Source: Flavobacteriales bacterium (GTDB taxonomy: Bacteria > Bacteroidota > Bacteroidia > Flavobacteriales > BACL11). From it: a DNA stretch of 45,149 nt. Positions 25,284-33,832 of the stretch are shown here, piece after piece. Within the stretch, counting starts at the first letter, position 1; each line of letters starts with the position of its first letter. A program made the position numbers and the translations under genes. Under the pieces are notes generated by a model. The model was not told where the DNA came from, did not search any database, and saw nothing but the letters and a program-made list of their open reading frames with translations. Location: the NCBI GenBank assembly GCA_014381465.1, contig JACNLP010000079.1:1-45149 (forward strand), given 5' to 3'.

Positions 25284-26290
25284 TTAACAAAAAATCTTTT
25301 CTTAACAACTTCAAATATATTTCCCATTCTATTAATATTTAGTAAAAAAGACAATACTAACTTTATTGGGAAAGTAATAATGTAAAAAATAATCCCAATT
25401 GGGGGAAAAGAAAATTTCTTCATTTTATACCCAAACTTATTCATCATTTTATTAGATATTTTTTGCGATAAATAAATTTCAGCATTTGAAAGCCCTCCCT
25501 TTTTCCACTTTTCAATTTTAGAATTATCAATCTCCAAATTTTCTTCTAAATCATTTTCTGTTGATGAACCAACAACAGGAATTTTTAACATCTTTTCTTG
25601 GAAATCAATTTCAAGGAAATCACAAATCCCCTTTATACTGCTTTCTGATTTAGAAAGCAACTCTTCAAACTTTATAATTTTCACCTTTTGGTTATCAGAA
25701 TGTTTTGAGGTATAAAATAATGAAGAACTCCAAACTTTTGCAGTTAGTATCGGATGATAATTAATATACGCTCTTACAACTTCAGATAAAGGAATTTTGG
25801 AAGCACCTAAAAACTTTCTCTTCCATTTATTTTTTTGAGAAAGCAATACATCCCTTTGATCTCTAACCATATTTATCACTTTTGCATCAGGAAAAAAATC
25901 TAAAATTTCATTCAAATAATACATATTTTTTGGAGTTTGCTCACAGGAAATAGTTGCTGAATTTTCAGTAGTAATTTCTTTTAAGAATAATTCATATATT
26001 TCTAAGTGATTTAAATTTTTCCTATTAATTATTTTACTTGATTTTGCATTAAATTGGGCAATCTTATTTTGATTAAACAAACCATTTTTTTCAATACAAA
26101 ACAAATGAGAAAGTAAATTAATTTGCTCTTTTTTAGTTAAAGTGATTTTTACTGAATTTGTCCAAATTGTACCAAAAAAATGCAACTCTTTAAAAGTATG
26201 AATAGCAGAGTGATTTCCTAAAATTCTTCCCATCATAGTTGTTCCGCTTCTACTACTTCCTACAATAAATATTTGTTTGAGTTTACTCAT
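25280..26290 (-). CDS. Sulfotransferase-family protein (B, divergent type)
   Basis: 336 residues. The N-terminal loop IFIVGSSRSGTTMMGRILGNHS fits the 5'-phosphosulfate-binding motif, and KVINMVRDQRDVLLSQKNKW fits the 3'-phosphate region with a serine after the arginine. The body differs from the three other sulfotransferases here, being longer and lacking their LRNPxDRA motif; it resembles the Sulfotransfer_3 group. The C-terminus holds a hydrophobic stretch (about 298-320; IGIIFYIITFPIKLVLSFLL) that could attach it to the membrane. It overlaps the glycoside-hydrolase-like gene by eight bases and the next sulfotransferase by four. It probably adds a sulfate at a different position or to a different sugar. 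Confidence 0.85.
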   Translation of the reverse strand: MSKLKQIFIVGSSRSGTTMMGRILGNHSAIHTFKELHFFGTIWTNSVKITLTKKEQINLLSHLFCIEKNGLFNQNKIAQFNAKSSKIINRKNLNHLEIYELFLKEITTENSATISCEQTPKNMYYLNEILDFFPDAKVINMVRDQRDVLLSQKNKWKRKFLGASKIPLSEVVRAYINYHPILTAKVWSSSLFYTSKHSDNQKVKIIKFEELLSKSESSIKGICDFLEIDFQEKMLKIPVVGSSTENDLEENLEIDNSKIEKWKKGGLSNAEIYLSQKISNKMMNKFGYKMKKFSFPPIGIIFYIITFPIKLVLSFLLNINRMGNIFEVVKKRFFVK

Positions 26291-27680
26291 CTAAATAAGT
26301 AGTTAAAGTTAGACTGTATGGTAAGCATTCAACCAGAAAATCATGTTGCATTATGTAAGATTGCGACATCAAACCTCCATTTATATTTGCTTTGTCAAAT
26401 AAATTAGTACTATAATTTGAAATGATTTTTACTTTTTTTGAGGGCTTATTTCTAGATAAATATTTTTTATCTGACCAATTAATTACAAGCTGAGCAACAC
26501 GCTTTTGTTTTGAAAATATTTGATACTTGTATATTTGATCTTTTATGACTTCTTTTCTAACGCTTATATTATCATAATGAAAAACACTCCCAATAATATT
26601 CAGTGTATTATAAGTGCTTTGTATTTCTAAAGTGTCACTATTGTTTCTAAAAATAGAGCCACTATAATCTCTTCCTCCCAAATTATGAAAAGTAGTTAGT
26701 TCAATATTTTCTAATTGCGTATTACTTAAAAGCTCTAAAAAATATTGGGCAACATAAAGCGATTGTAATGTAGTATTTCCTGTTGTCCAAGATATTTGTA
26801 AATTCCATTCTGTTACCCAAATTGGTTTTTTGAATAATCCGTAATACTCTTGAACTTCATTTGGATAATCTTTAGAAAAATATTTTATTATCCTTGCTTT
26901 ATACAAATCAAAGGCTTCCTCTTTTGAATTTCCCTCTGGAATTTCTGTAAGCATTTGTCCAAATTCTTTCTTTCCTTTCACCACTCTTGCGTAGGAATGA
27001 ATAATTATAGCATCATAAAAATCCATTTTTACTAATTTATTATTCCACACTGTATGCCTATGATTCTTTTTATTAACAAGCGGAGCAGCAACTATTGCTG
27101 TTTTAATATTAGGAAATTTTTCTTTTATTTTATCAGAACATTTTTTTGCTGACTTAATATAATCATTAATTGTATAACCTTTTGCAAAAAATGTTCTATT
27201 CGATAGCTCGCTTCCTAATTCAACACCAACAATATCAATATTATTTGATTTGATTTTTTCAATCATTTTAATAATATCATCATTATCTACAAACATATTG
27301 GCAACTAATACTGCCTTAGCATTTGTTTTTTTTGCTAAAACAATAAAATCATCTAAATAATTATGAGTATGTCCTTTTTTAATAGTAGATTTTACAAGCC
27401 CTCTTGAGCGTTTTGAAAATCTTCCAGCATCATATTTATCAATTTCTTCAAAATCAAAACCATATCCGCTTTTCCCATAATGATAAAAATTACCCACTGC
27501 TCCTCCAGGGAATCTTAATAATTTAGGGTTAAGCGCGATTACTTTATTAAGAAAAGAAGTGTCTTTAACATCCCAATAAGCAAAAGTATTAGAAGTTGCA
27601 AAGCCAAATAAATTACTTTTATCCTGCTGAGCAAAAGCTAATTGAGAAAATAATAAAAATATTACAATAACTATTTTCAT
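26283..27680 (-). CDS. Secreted glycoside-hydrolase-like protein (clan GH-A type)
   Basis: 465 residues with a signal peptide (about 1-17, AFAQ) and a TIM-barrel-like domain. LLRFPGGAVGNFYHY near the N-terminus resembles the substrate-binding start of GH51/GH79-type enzymes. IVGVELGSEL provides a candidate acid/base glutamate at the end of strand four, and KPIWVTEWNLQ a candidate nucleophile glutamate at strand seven. A C-terminal region of short beta strands (about 350-465) is typical of accessory domains. A family cannot be fixed by eye; GH39, GH51, GH79 or an uncharacterised family are possible. Its place inside the biosynthetic operon, with ATGA overlap to the epimerase gene, suggests it trims, edits or releases the polymer rather than feeding on it. 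Confidence 0.6.
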   Translation of the reverse strand: MKIVIVIFLLFSQLAFAQQDKSNLFGFATSNTFAYWDVKDTSFLNKVIALNPKLLRFPGGAVGNFYHYGKSGYGFDFEEIDKYDAGRFSKRSRGLVKSTIKKGHTHNYLDDFIVLAKKTNAKAVLVANMFVDNDDIIKMIEKIKSNNIDIVGVELGSELSNRTFFAKGYTINDYIKSAKKCSDKIKEKFPNIKTAIVAAPLVNKKNHRHTVWNNKLVKMDFYDAIIIHSYARVVKGKKEFGQMLTEIPEGNSKEEAFDLYKARIIKYFSKDYPNEVQEYYGLFKKPIWVTEWNLQISWTTGNTTLQSLYVAQYFLELLSNTQLENIELTTFHNLGGRDYSGSIFRNNSDTLEIQSTYNTLNIIGSVFHYDNISVRKEVIKDQIYKYQIFSKQKRVAQLVINWSDKKYLSRNKPSKKVKIISNYSTNLFDKANINGGLMSQSYIMQHDFLVECLPYSLTLTTYLDE

Positions 27681-28807
27681 TTAATCAATCCTTTTTGTTT
27701 CAACTCATTAAGAGATTCTTCATATTTGTCTTCATTGATTTTTTGCGTTTTAACCCAAGCAACAAAGTTAGTTATCCCTGTTTTAAAATCAAAAGTCGGC
27801 TTAAATCCTAAATCTTTTTTAATCTTAGTTAAATCAGCATAATTATGTCTAATATCACCTAATCGATATTTTTTACTGATAGAAATTTCTACATCTGATT
27901 GGTACAATGACTTGAGAGTCTCAGCAACTTCACTTACAGTAGTAGCAACACCAGACCCAACATTGAAAATTTGATGATTTGCCTCCGATTTTTCAAGTGC
28001 AAGAATTGTAGCATCAACTACATCACTTATATACACAAAATCTCTACTTTCTTTTCCATCCTCATAAATATCAATGTTATTTCCATTCAAAATTCTAGTA
28101 GAAAATATGGACAAAATTCCGGTATATGGGTTGCTCAAAGATTGACCTGGACCATACACATTTTGATACCTTAAAGCAACAGCAGGAATATTAAGCGTTT
28201 TACCCATCAATAATACCATTTGTTCTTGCTGATGTTTTGTAATTCCATAAATTGAAGCTGGATGAATTTTTGAATTCTCATCAGTAGGCTTTACAGATAA
28301 TTGATTTTTACATTTTGTACAAATAGATTCAAAAATCTGAGATGCCATATTTTTGTCTTCCCTTTCATTTGGATAAACAACTCCGTGCAAATTACATTCA
28401 TACTTTCCTTCCCCATAAATTGATCGAGAGGAAGCTATAATGACTTTTTGTACTGTATGCTCCTGATTAGCTAAAATATCCAACAAATGAGATGTTCCCA
28501 TAATATTTACCTCATTATATTTACTAATCTCATACATAGATTGACCAGTTCCAGTCTCTGCTGCCAAGTGAATAACAGCATCTTGACTCTTTAATGCTTT
28601 TTGCCAATCTGCTTTATTTCGTACATCTCCTTTTATGAAAGTTGCTTTATCTTTTATTGATTGATATAGTGGAGAATCTTGATTATTCCCATGTATTTGT
28701 TTTGAAAGATTATCTAATATCGTAACATTATAACTTTTCTGCACTAATTTTTTAGTTAAATTAGAGCCAATAAATCCTGCTCCTCCTGTAATGAGAATGT
28801 TTTTCAT
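27677..28807 (-). CDS. NAD-dependent epimerase, dTDP-L-rhamnose 4-epimerase-like with Cys/His insert
   Basis: 376 residues, an extended short-chain dehydrogenase. The cofactor motif GGAGFIGS is at 8-15. The catalytic tyrosine and lysine lie in SIYGITKHQQEQ (Y187, K191). Between the two halves of the active site is an insert (about 136-172) with C138, H141, C163 and C166, reading YECNLHGVVYPNERE then CTKCKN. That arrangement recalls dTDP-L-rhamnose 4-epimerases that make dTDP-6-deoxy-L-talose and suggests a structural metal site. The rml genes for dTDP-rhamnose are not in the window, so the substrate must come from elsewhere or differ. It overlaps the polymerase gene and the glycoside-hydrolase-like gene by ATGA junctions. 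Confidence 0.72.
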   Translation of the reverse strand: MKNILITGGAGFIGSNLTKKLVQKSYNVTILDNLSKQIHGNNQDSPLYQSIKDKATFIKGDVRNKADWQKALKSQDAVIHLAAETGTGQSMYEISKYNEVNIMGTSHLLDILANQEHTVQKVIIASSRSIYGEGKYECNLHGVVYPNEREDKNMASQIFESICTKCKNQLSVKPTDENSKIHPASIYGITKHQQEQMVLLMGKTLNIPAVALRYQNVYGPGQSLSNPYTGILSIFSTRILNGNNIDIYEDGKESRDFVYISDVVDATILALEKSEANHQIFNVGSGVATTVSEVAETLKSLYQSDVEISISKKYRLGDIRHNYADLTKIKKDLGFKPTFDFKTGITNFVAWVKTQKINEDKYEESLNELKQKGLIK

Positions 28808-30066
28808 ATTAGTTGCTTTTGATGTGATGTGATTTTATAAAATGTATTGGTAAATCCAGAAATAATAAATAGGAAGAAAAATGGGCGTAATAATAAAGGT
28901 TCGGACATAACTGAAATAAGCATAATAATCATCCACAGCCATTTTTTTTCTTTTATTATTTGTTGTTTAAAAAACATATATAAAAATAAAATTGCAGTTG
29001 GAAATCCCATTGCAGCAAGTAAAAACATAACTGAATTACTGCTCCCCTTATCCGTTCCGGATACTTTTGATTCTATCCCTATCTGTTGTTGTAAAGCGCT
29101 TAAAGTATTGGAAGAAAAATAAAATTCTTGTCTCATTTTGGTAAACTGATCAATGTCTAACCCAATCCCTGTTAGTGGATTTTCCAAAGCTATAAAAAAT
29201 GGCTGTGTTAAATCAAATAATCGTTTCTGAAAAGACGCTTCTTTTTCTCCTTGAATTTTTTCATCAACATTTACGCTAAACATCATATATACTGGTATCA
29301 AAGAAATAAATACAAGCGGAATTAATAATTTATTTGCTCTAAATTCATTATACACATACACTCCTCCTTGTATTAATAAAATAGCCAAACCTGTTGTGGA
29401 ATAAGTGGTTAGAATAGCGAAAGATGAAAGTAACAGCATTGATTTTTTTTCTTTTATTATAAATGCTTCTAAGAAAAAAAACATATTTAAAAAAGCTTGC
29501 AAAACTCCTGGCTCCCAAAATAACCCTTGATTTCTGCAAAATTCTATCCCAAAAACATTTACAATCCCTCTTTCTGTAGAATAAAAAAATATATTTAAGA
29601 AGGATTCTGATTCGTGATAAGTTGAAGTAATTATAGAAAGGTTATTTTTTATAAAAAAGAATGCTATAAAATTAAAGAGGGCATGATATACAACTAATTT
29701 TAAAATGAAATGAATTCGGTTTACAAAAATTGAATTTGTTCTATTGTTTTTAAAATATGTTAAAACTATTACAGATACCGAAACAACCATAATATAATAG
29801 GCATATTTGTTTTGAGATTGCTCACTAACTGCAAAGAAATAATTAACAATAAATAAACTAATAACAGAGATTAATGTAATAATAGAGGAGTTGATTATTC
29901 CTTTATTTAATTTCTTGCCGAAAAAGACATAACTAAATATTAATAATCCTATAAAAAGTGCATATAATAGATTTCTATTTAGAACAAATAACAATCCTCC
30001 TGTACTCATGATTAACATAAATGTAATCAGATTATCAATAAATTTTTGTTTTAATGTATATTTCAT
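28804..30066 (-). CDS. O-antigen polymerase/ligase-like membrane protein (Wzy-type)
   Basis: 420 residues with about ten to twelve hydrophobic helices. A large extracytoplasmic loop contains NVFGIEFCRNQGLFWEPGVLQAFLNMFF, where RNxGLFWEPG is a recurring Wzy/O-antigen-ligase motif. Another loop lies near residues 260-340 (NPLTGIGLDIDQFTKMR). It would polymerise lipid-linked repeat units on the periplasmic side after Wzx flipping. Sequence alone does not separate polymerase from ligase; the adjacent Wzx gene and the single copy favour polymerase. Its stop overlaps the epimerase start by ATGA, and 35 bases separate it from the acyltransferase gene upstream. Confidence 0.8.
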   Translation of the reverse strand: MKYTLKQKFIDNLITFMLIMSTGGLLFVLNRNLLYALFIGLLIFSYVFFGKKLNKGIINSSIITLISVISLFIVNYFFAVSEQSQNKYAYYIMVVSVSVIVLTYFKNNRTNSIFVNRIHFILKLVVYHALFNFIAFFFIKNNLSIITSTYHESESFLNIFFYSTERGIVNVFGIEFCRNQGLFWEPGVLQAFLNMFFFLEAFIIKEKKSMLLLSSFAILTTYSTTGLAILLIQGGVYVYNEFRANKLLIPLVFISLIPVYMMFSVNVDEKIQGEKEASFQKRLFDLTQPFFIALENPLTGIGLDIDQFTKMRQEFYFSSNTLSALQQQIGIESKVSGTDKGSSNSVMFLLAAMGFPTAILFLYMFFKQQIIKEKKWLWMIIMLISVMSEPLLLRPFFFLFIISGFTNTFYKITSHQKQLI

Positions 30067-30101
30067 TTTTTAAAACTAGGTTATTTAAAAAACAATTCTA
30101 A

Positions 30102-30683
30102 TTAACATTTCTTCCATTCTTTTGAATCATGATTATATCGTTTTATTACCTTGGCTGGAGAGCCCACAGCAATAGAATAATCAGGAATATTTGAAGTTAC
30201 AACAGAATTAGCTCCAATAACACAATGCTTTCCAACTGAAGCTCCAATAACACAAGTATTCTCTCCTAACCAAGTATTTTCGCCAATACTTACAGAAGAT
30301 TTGTAAATTATTTTTTGTGATTTTATAGGCACTTCTATATCTTTATATTCATGCAAGTTATCCGAAATATATACTTTGTCAGAAATGAGTACATTCTTAC
30401 CAATTACTACTTCTTTAACACTAACTATATGTGAATATCGTCCAATATATGTACCATTTCCTATTTCAATTTTGGAACTGACTTCATTATTTTTTAATAC
30501 AAGCAACCATGCCCCTTCATTGATATACACCTTATTGCCAATACTTATAAATTTTGCTCCGTTTATTTTAAATGGAAAACAAATAGATGATTTTTTACCA
30601 AATTTTCCAAAACTTGATGCATAAAAAATTAAGAATATAATTTTTAATAATTTCTCCTTAAATGATTGAATCAATTCTAACAT
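30102..30683 (-). CDS. Left-handed beta-helix acyltransferase (hexapeptide repeat)
   Basis: 193 residues. Hexapeptide repeats of the LbH fold run through the C-terminal half, including IEIGNGTYIGRYSHI, VVIGKNVLISDKVYI and ENTWLGENTCVIGASVGKHCVIGANSVV. It ends with the SIAVGSPAKVIKRY segment common to acetyltransferases of the WcaF/NodL type. It probably O-acetylates a sugar of the polysaccharide in the cytoplasm using acetyl-CoA, adding to the modification by MBOAT and sulfotransferases. It overlaps the upstream sulfotransferase gene by seven bases. Confidence 0.85.
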   Translation of the reverse strand: MLELIQSFKEKLLKIIFLIFYASSFGKFGKKSSICFPFKINGAKFISIGNKVYINEGAWLLVLKNNEVSSKIEIGNGTYIGRYSHIVSVKEVVIGKNVLISDKVYISDNLHEYKDIEVPIKSQKIIYKSSVSIGENTWLGENTCVIGASVGKHCVIGANSVVTSNIPDYSIAVGSPAKVIKRYNHDSKEWKKC

Positions 30684-31573
30684 TCTTTCCAGGTTTTTAA
30701 ATTTATACCTAATGTGTTTTCTAACTCTACAATATCATCCATAAAGTAGTTGTTATAACATTCTTTTCTTTGATTTTTGTTTAATGGTTTTTTAGCTGCT
30801 ACCTTATTATTTGAAGCATGAATTAAATTTCTAATTTTCTGACGAATAGCAAAAGAAGGAAGAAAAAACTTGGCTAATTTTTTTACAAATGTTTCTTTTT
30901 TTAAAAACTTTTTTAGTTTTTTTGATCTTGCCTTACTAGCTTGATTACTTGCAATATTAATATTTAGTTTAATATTTACATCCAAATTTAAAAACTCTAT
31001 TATTTCTTTTACTTTATCTTTTCTATTATTTATAAAGTCTGAAAATAAAATGACACAAAATTGTTCTCTATCAAAATAATTAAAATACTCCTTAAAGTGC
31101 TTTGCATACATACCATGATTGATATATCCAAATCTAGAGTATGACACCATATCGTTATTTTCTTCAAATTTCTTTAGTCGTTTTTTTTCTTCTGCTAATG
31201 CTTCTAAAAACACCAAATCTTCATATTCATCTCTTTTAGAATGTAAAAATTGTGAATATGCCCTATCTATAGGATTTCTTAATAGCACAATAAACTTCAT
31301 CTTTTCTCCATATATTTCCTTAATTCGTTTTGGGCATATGTTTATGCTCAAGTAAGATGCTGTAAAATCTCCTATTAATCTCTTTTCTTTGAAATCAGAA
31401 AAATATGTTTTTTCATACCACTCTACTCCTTTACTCCAGTTATCATTATTATCAAAAAAATGAGGTTCCTTAAAAGATGAAACTCCTATTTCTGGATGCT
31501 GTTTCAGAATTTCATATAAAGTAGTTGTACCTGATTTAGCGGCTCCAATACACATAAAATTAGGTGAATTCAT
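30677..31573 (-). CDS. PAPS-dependent sulfotransferase (C)
   Basis: 298 residues from ATG 31573, chosen because it forms an ATGA overlap with the upstream gene. A TTG nine bases earlier also opens the frame. The 5'-phosphosulfate loop is CIGAAKSGTTTLYEILKQHPEI (core 10-18), and the 3'-phosphate site is KFIVLLRNPIDRAYSQFLHSKRD (R99, S107). The C-terminus is lysine-rich and ends LGINLKTWKEC, like its two paralogues. A cytoplasmic sugar sulfotransferase acting on the locus glycan is the best interpretation. It is downstream of, and adjacent to, paralogue D, suggesting tandem duplication followed by divergence. Confidence 0.9.
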   Translation of the reverse strand: MNSPNFMCIGAAKSGTTTLYEILKQHPEIGVSSFKEPHFFDNNDNWSKGVEWYEKTYFSDFKEKRLIGDFTASYLSINICPKRIKEIYGEKMKFIVLLRNPIDRAYSQFLHSKRDEYEDLVFLEALAEEKKRLKKFEENNDMVSYSRFGYINHGMYAKHFKEYFNYFDREQFCVILFSDFINNRKDKVKEIIEFLNLDVNIKLNINIASNQASKARSKKLKKFLKKETFVKKLAKFFLPSFAIRQKIRNLIHASNNKVAAKKPLNKNQRKECYNNYFMDDIVELENTLGINLKTWKEC

Positions 31574-32478
31574 TTTTTCCAAAGCGTTAAGTTTTCATCT
31601 ATTAAATTTGAGAGTTTTATTATGTTTTCTTGAAAATAGTTATTCAAAAATTCTCGAGTTTCCTTTTTCATAGGTTTTACTTTATTGGTAGATGCTTTTG
31701 ATAGTTTTTCCCAAATTTTATTTTTTATCATTTTAGGTAAAATTCTTTTTAGTAAGCGCTTAAACTTATTCTCTTTCATAAGAATTTTTTTTAAAGAATT
31801 ACTTTTCCATCTTGTCCCTCCTACATTATGTCGTTTACTATAATCTATTTTTTGATTTTGATTAACTTCTAAAAATTGGAAAACATTCTTCAAAACTTTA
31901 TCTGTATTATTACTAAAATCCTCATGCAGAATAATAAAAACATCATTAAATGATTCTGAATATGCCTTTACCATTTCATAATACATGCCCATCTCTTTGT
32001 ACAAAACCATTGGAGTTAAAGATTTATCTTTTTCTAATCTCTTATTTTCTATTTTAAGGGCTTGCTCAAAAGTTAGTTGCTCTACTAATCCTCTGGCAAC
32101 ATGTTGATATGCTGAATATGCCCTATCTACAGGGTTTCTTAGCATGATAATAATTTTTATATTGTGCCCTAATTTTTCTTTAATATTCTTAATTGCTTCT
32201 TTATAAAAATGCAAATAAAAAACAGAAGATTCTCCTACTGCTTTGTATTTTTCGGTTTTATTAAAAAGTGATTTGTACTCTTCCCATTTCCATATTCCAA
32301 AATGCAATCTTTCTTTTACTTGATTCTTAATTAAAAATTGGGGTTCTTTTACATTTACCCCTTCTTTATTAAAAGAGGGCATAAAAATATCTGGGTGTTG
32401 ATTTAGATAATTATGTAAAGATGAAGTGCCACATTTTGCAGCACCAACAATTAAAAAATTTGGCAATTTATTTTTCAT
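31570..32478 (-). CDS. PAPS-dependent sulfotransferase (D)
   Basis: 302 residues. The 5'-phosphosulfate loop reads VGAAKCGTSSLHNYLNQHPDI (core 12-20), and the 3'-phosphate site reads IIMLRNPVDRAYSAYQH (R114, S122). It shares the HNVGGTRWKSNSLKKIL-type late segment and the tryptophan-containing C-terminus (LIDENLTLWKK) with the other Sulfotransfer_1-like paralogues at 24417 and 30677. It is the first sulfotransferase after the flippase gene, with an ATGA overlap to it. The acceptor sugar is unknown; a separate regiospecificity for each paralogue is plausible. Confidence 0.9.
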   Translation of the reverse strand: MKNKLPNFLIVGAAKCGTSSLHNYLNQHPDIFMPSFNKEGVNVKEPQFLIKNQVKERLHFGIWKWEEYKSLFNKTEKYKAVGESSVFYLHFYKEAIKNIKEKLGHNIKIIIMLRNPVDRAYSAYQHVARGLVEQLTFEQALKIENKRLEKDKSLTPMVLYKEMGMYYEMVKAYSESFNDVFIILHEDFSNNTDKVLKNVFQFLEVNQNQKIDYSKRHNVGGTRWKSNSLKKILMKENKFKRLLKRILPKMIKNKIWEKLSKASTNKVKPMKKETREFLNNYFQENIIKLSNLIDENLTLWKK

Positions 32479-33830
32479 CTTTTTATAAAAGGAATGTAAA
32501 ATGTATAAAATCCAAACTTCTTTTTTACAACTAATACCATACTTAAATTCCAGAATATAAGACTACTCATACTAGCAATTGCAGCACCATTTATTCCAAA
32601 AATGCCAAATTTTGAAAGAGGGCTGCTTGCAGGAATTAAAAGGAAATTCAGTAAGATATTCAATATTGCCCCAATAAATAATATATTCATGTAAACAACT
32701 TGATTCCCTGTCATTTGTAATATATTCCCTACAGATCCTGAAAAAGAACTTATTAATCTTCCGAAAGATAAGAAAATAAATGCCATTACACCTACTTCAA
32801 ACTCTTTTCCAAACATACCTAAAAAGAATTTTGGATACATAAAGAAGATAATAACTAAGGGAATGCTAGTCCAAAGAATCATTTTTGTAGATTGATGCAC
32901 CACTCTTTTTAGCCCCTCCATATCATTTTTACTATACATTTCAGCAAATTTTGGAGAAGCAATACTATTTATTGACATTAATGCTACTGCTGCAAACATT
33001 GATAATTTAAAGGCCGTATGATAAATCCCTACTTGCTCTGAAGTTGTCATAGCTCCTAACATTAATTTATCAGTCCAAATCATAATAAATTGAACCGATT
33101 GAGCAAACATTAAAGGTATTGAAATTTGTAATAATTTCTTATAACTCATCACTTCGAATTCGGCACTTTTTATTCCTGAAGATTTTTTTCTCAGCCAATA
33201 TTTATAAGAAAAATATGACATAACCGAAACAATAATAATACTTACTACATAAGCGTAAACGGGTACATCAGAAAAAGTATAAAATTGATAAATAATAAAT
33301 ATAACGATAATCGTAAATAATGTTTGGGAAATACCATAAAAGAAAGAAAATTCAGCAATTCTTTTTAGTCCCCTTAAGCTCTGATAATGTAACATAAAAA
33401 AAACCAATGGCAATATAAAAAAAGCATTCAGCTGAATATAAGCATATTGCGTGCCAATTAAACCTGCAATTGGCTCAGCTAAAAAATACATTAATAAAGA
33501 TGCTATTACTGATGTTACAGATAAAATTAAGACAAATTGCTTTTTTAAATACACTATACTTGTCCACTTATTTTGTGAGGCAAAAGCAGCAAGAAAACGA
33601 ATAGAAGCAGTATCTAATCCAAGCTTTGCAAAAAGTGTAAACAATCTTAAAACTATAATTGCAAGTACATAATCTCCTAATCCTTTTGCTCCAAATAAAT
33701 TTGCAATTACTAAAGTTAAAATATAACCAACAGCTAAACCCCCAAATCGCAATAAAAAGGAAATGCTACTTCCTTTTAGCAACTCTGAAAAATCCTTGTC
33801 TTGTAATGCTTTAAGAAATTTTTCTTTCAT
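32475..33830 (-). CDS. Polysaccharide flippase (Wzx/MOP superfamily)
   Basis: 451 residues from ATG 33830. The frame extends to a TTG at 33851, but that lies inside the cysQ end, and the ATG sits two bases after the cysQ stop. About twelve to fourteen hydrophobic helices begin with SSISFLLRFGGLAVGYILTLVIANLFGAKGLGDYVLAI, the typical opening of Wzx-like polysaccharide transport proteins. IWTDKLMLGAMTTSEQVGIYHTAFKLS is a conserved mid-protein signature. It would translocate the undecaprenyl-linked repeat unit across the inner membrane before polymerisation by the Wzy-like protein. Sulfated or acetylated units would have to be accepted if modification is cytoplasmic. Confidence 0.92.
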   Translation of the reverse strand: MKEKFLKALQDKDFSELLKGSSISFLLRFGGLAVGYILTLVIANLFGAKGLGDYVLAIIVLRLFTLFAKLGLDTASIRFLAAFASQNKWTSIVYLKKQFVLILSVTSVIASLLMYFLAEPIAGLIGTQYAYIQLNAFFILPLVFFMLHYQSLRGLKRIAEFSFFYGISQTLFTIIVIFIIYQFYTFSDVPVYAYVVSIIIVSVMSYFSYKYWLRKKSSGIKSAEFEVMSYKKLLQISIPLMFAQSVQFIMIWTDKLMLGAMTTSEQVGIYHTAFKLSMFAAVALMSINSIASPKFAEMYSKNDMEGLKRVVHQSTKMILWTSIPLVIIFFMYPKFFLGMFGKEFEVGVMAFIFLSFGRLISSFSGSVGNILQMTGNQVVYMNILFIGAILNILLNFLLIPASSPLSKFGIFGINGAAIASMSSLIFWNLSMVLVVKKKFGFYTFYIPFIKR

Positions 33831-33832
33831 TT

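Noticed and set aside
30784-30960. Low-complexity A/T-rich stretches as possible repeats
   Set aside because: They encode the lysine- and phenylalanine-rich C-terminal part of a sulfotransferase and show no periodicity beyond codon bias.
31574-31582. Upstream TTG start for sulfotransferase C
   Set aside because: The ATG at 31573 gives the ATGA overlap seen at other junctions of the operon, and the protein then begins just before the PAPS loop like its paralogues.
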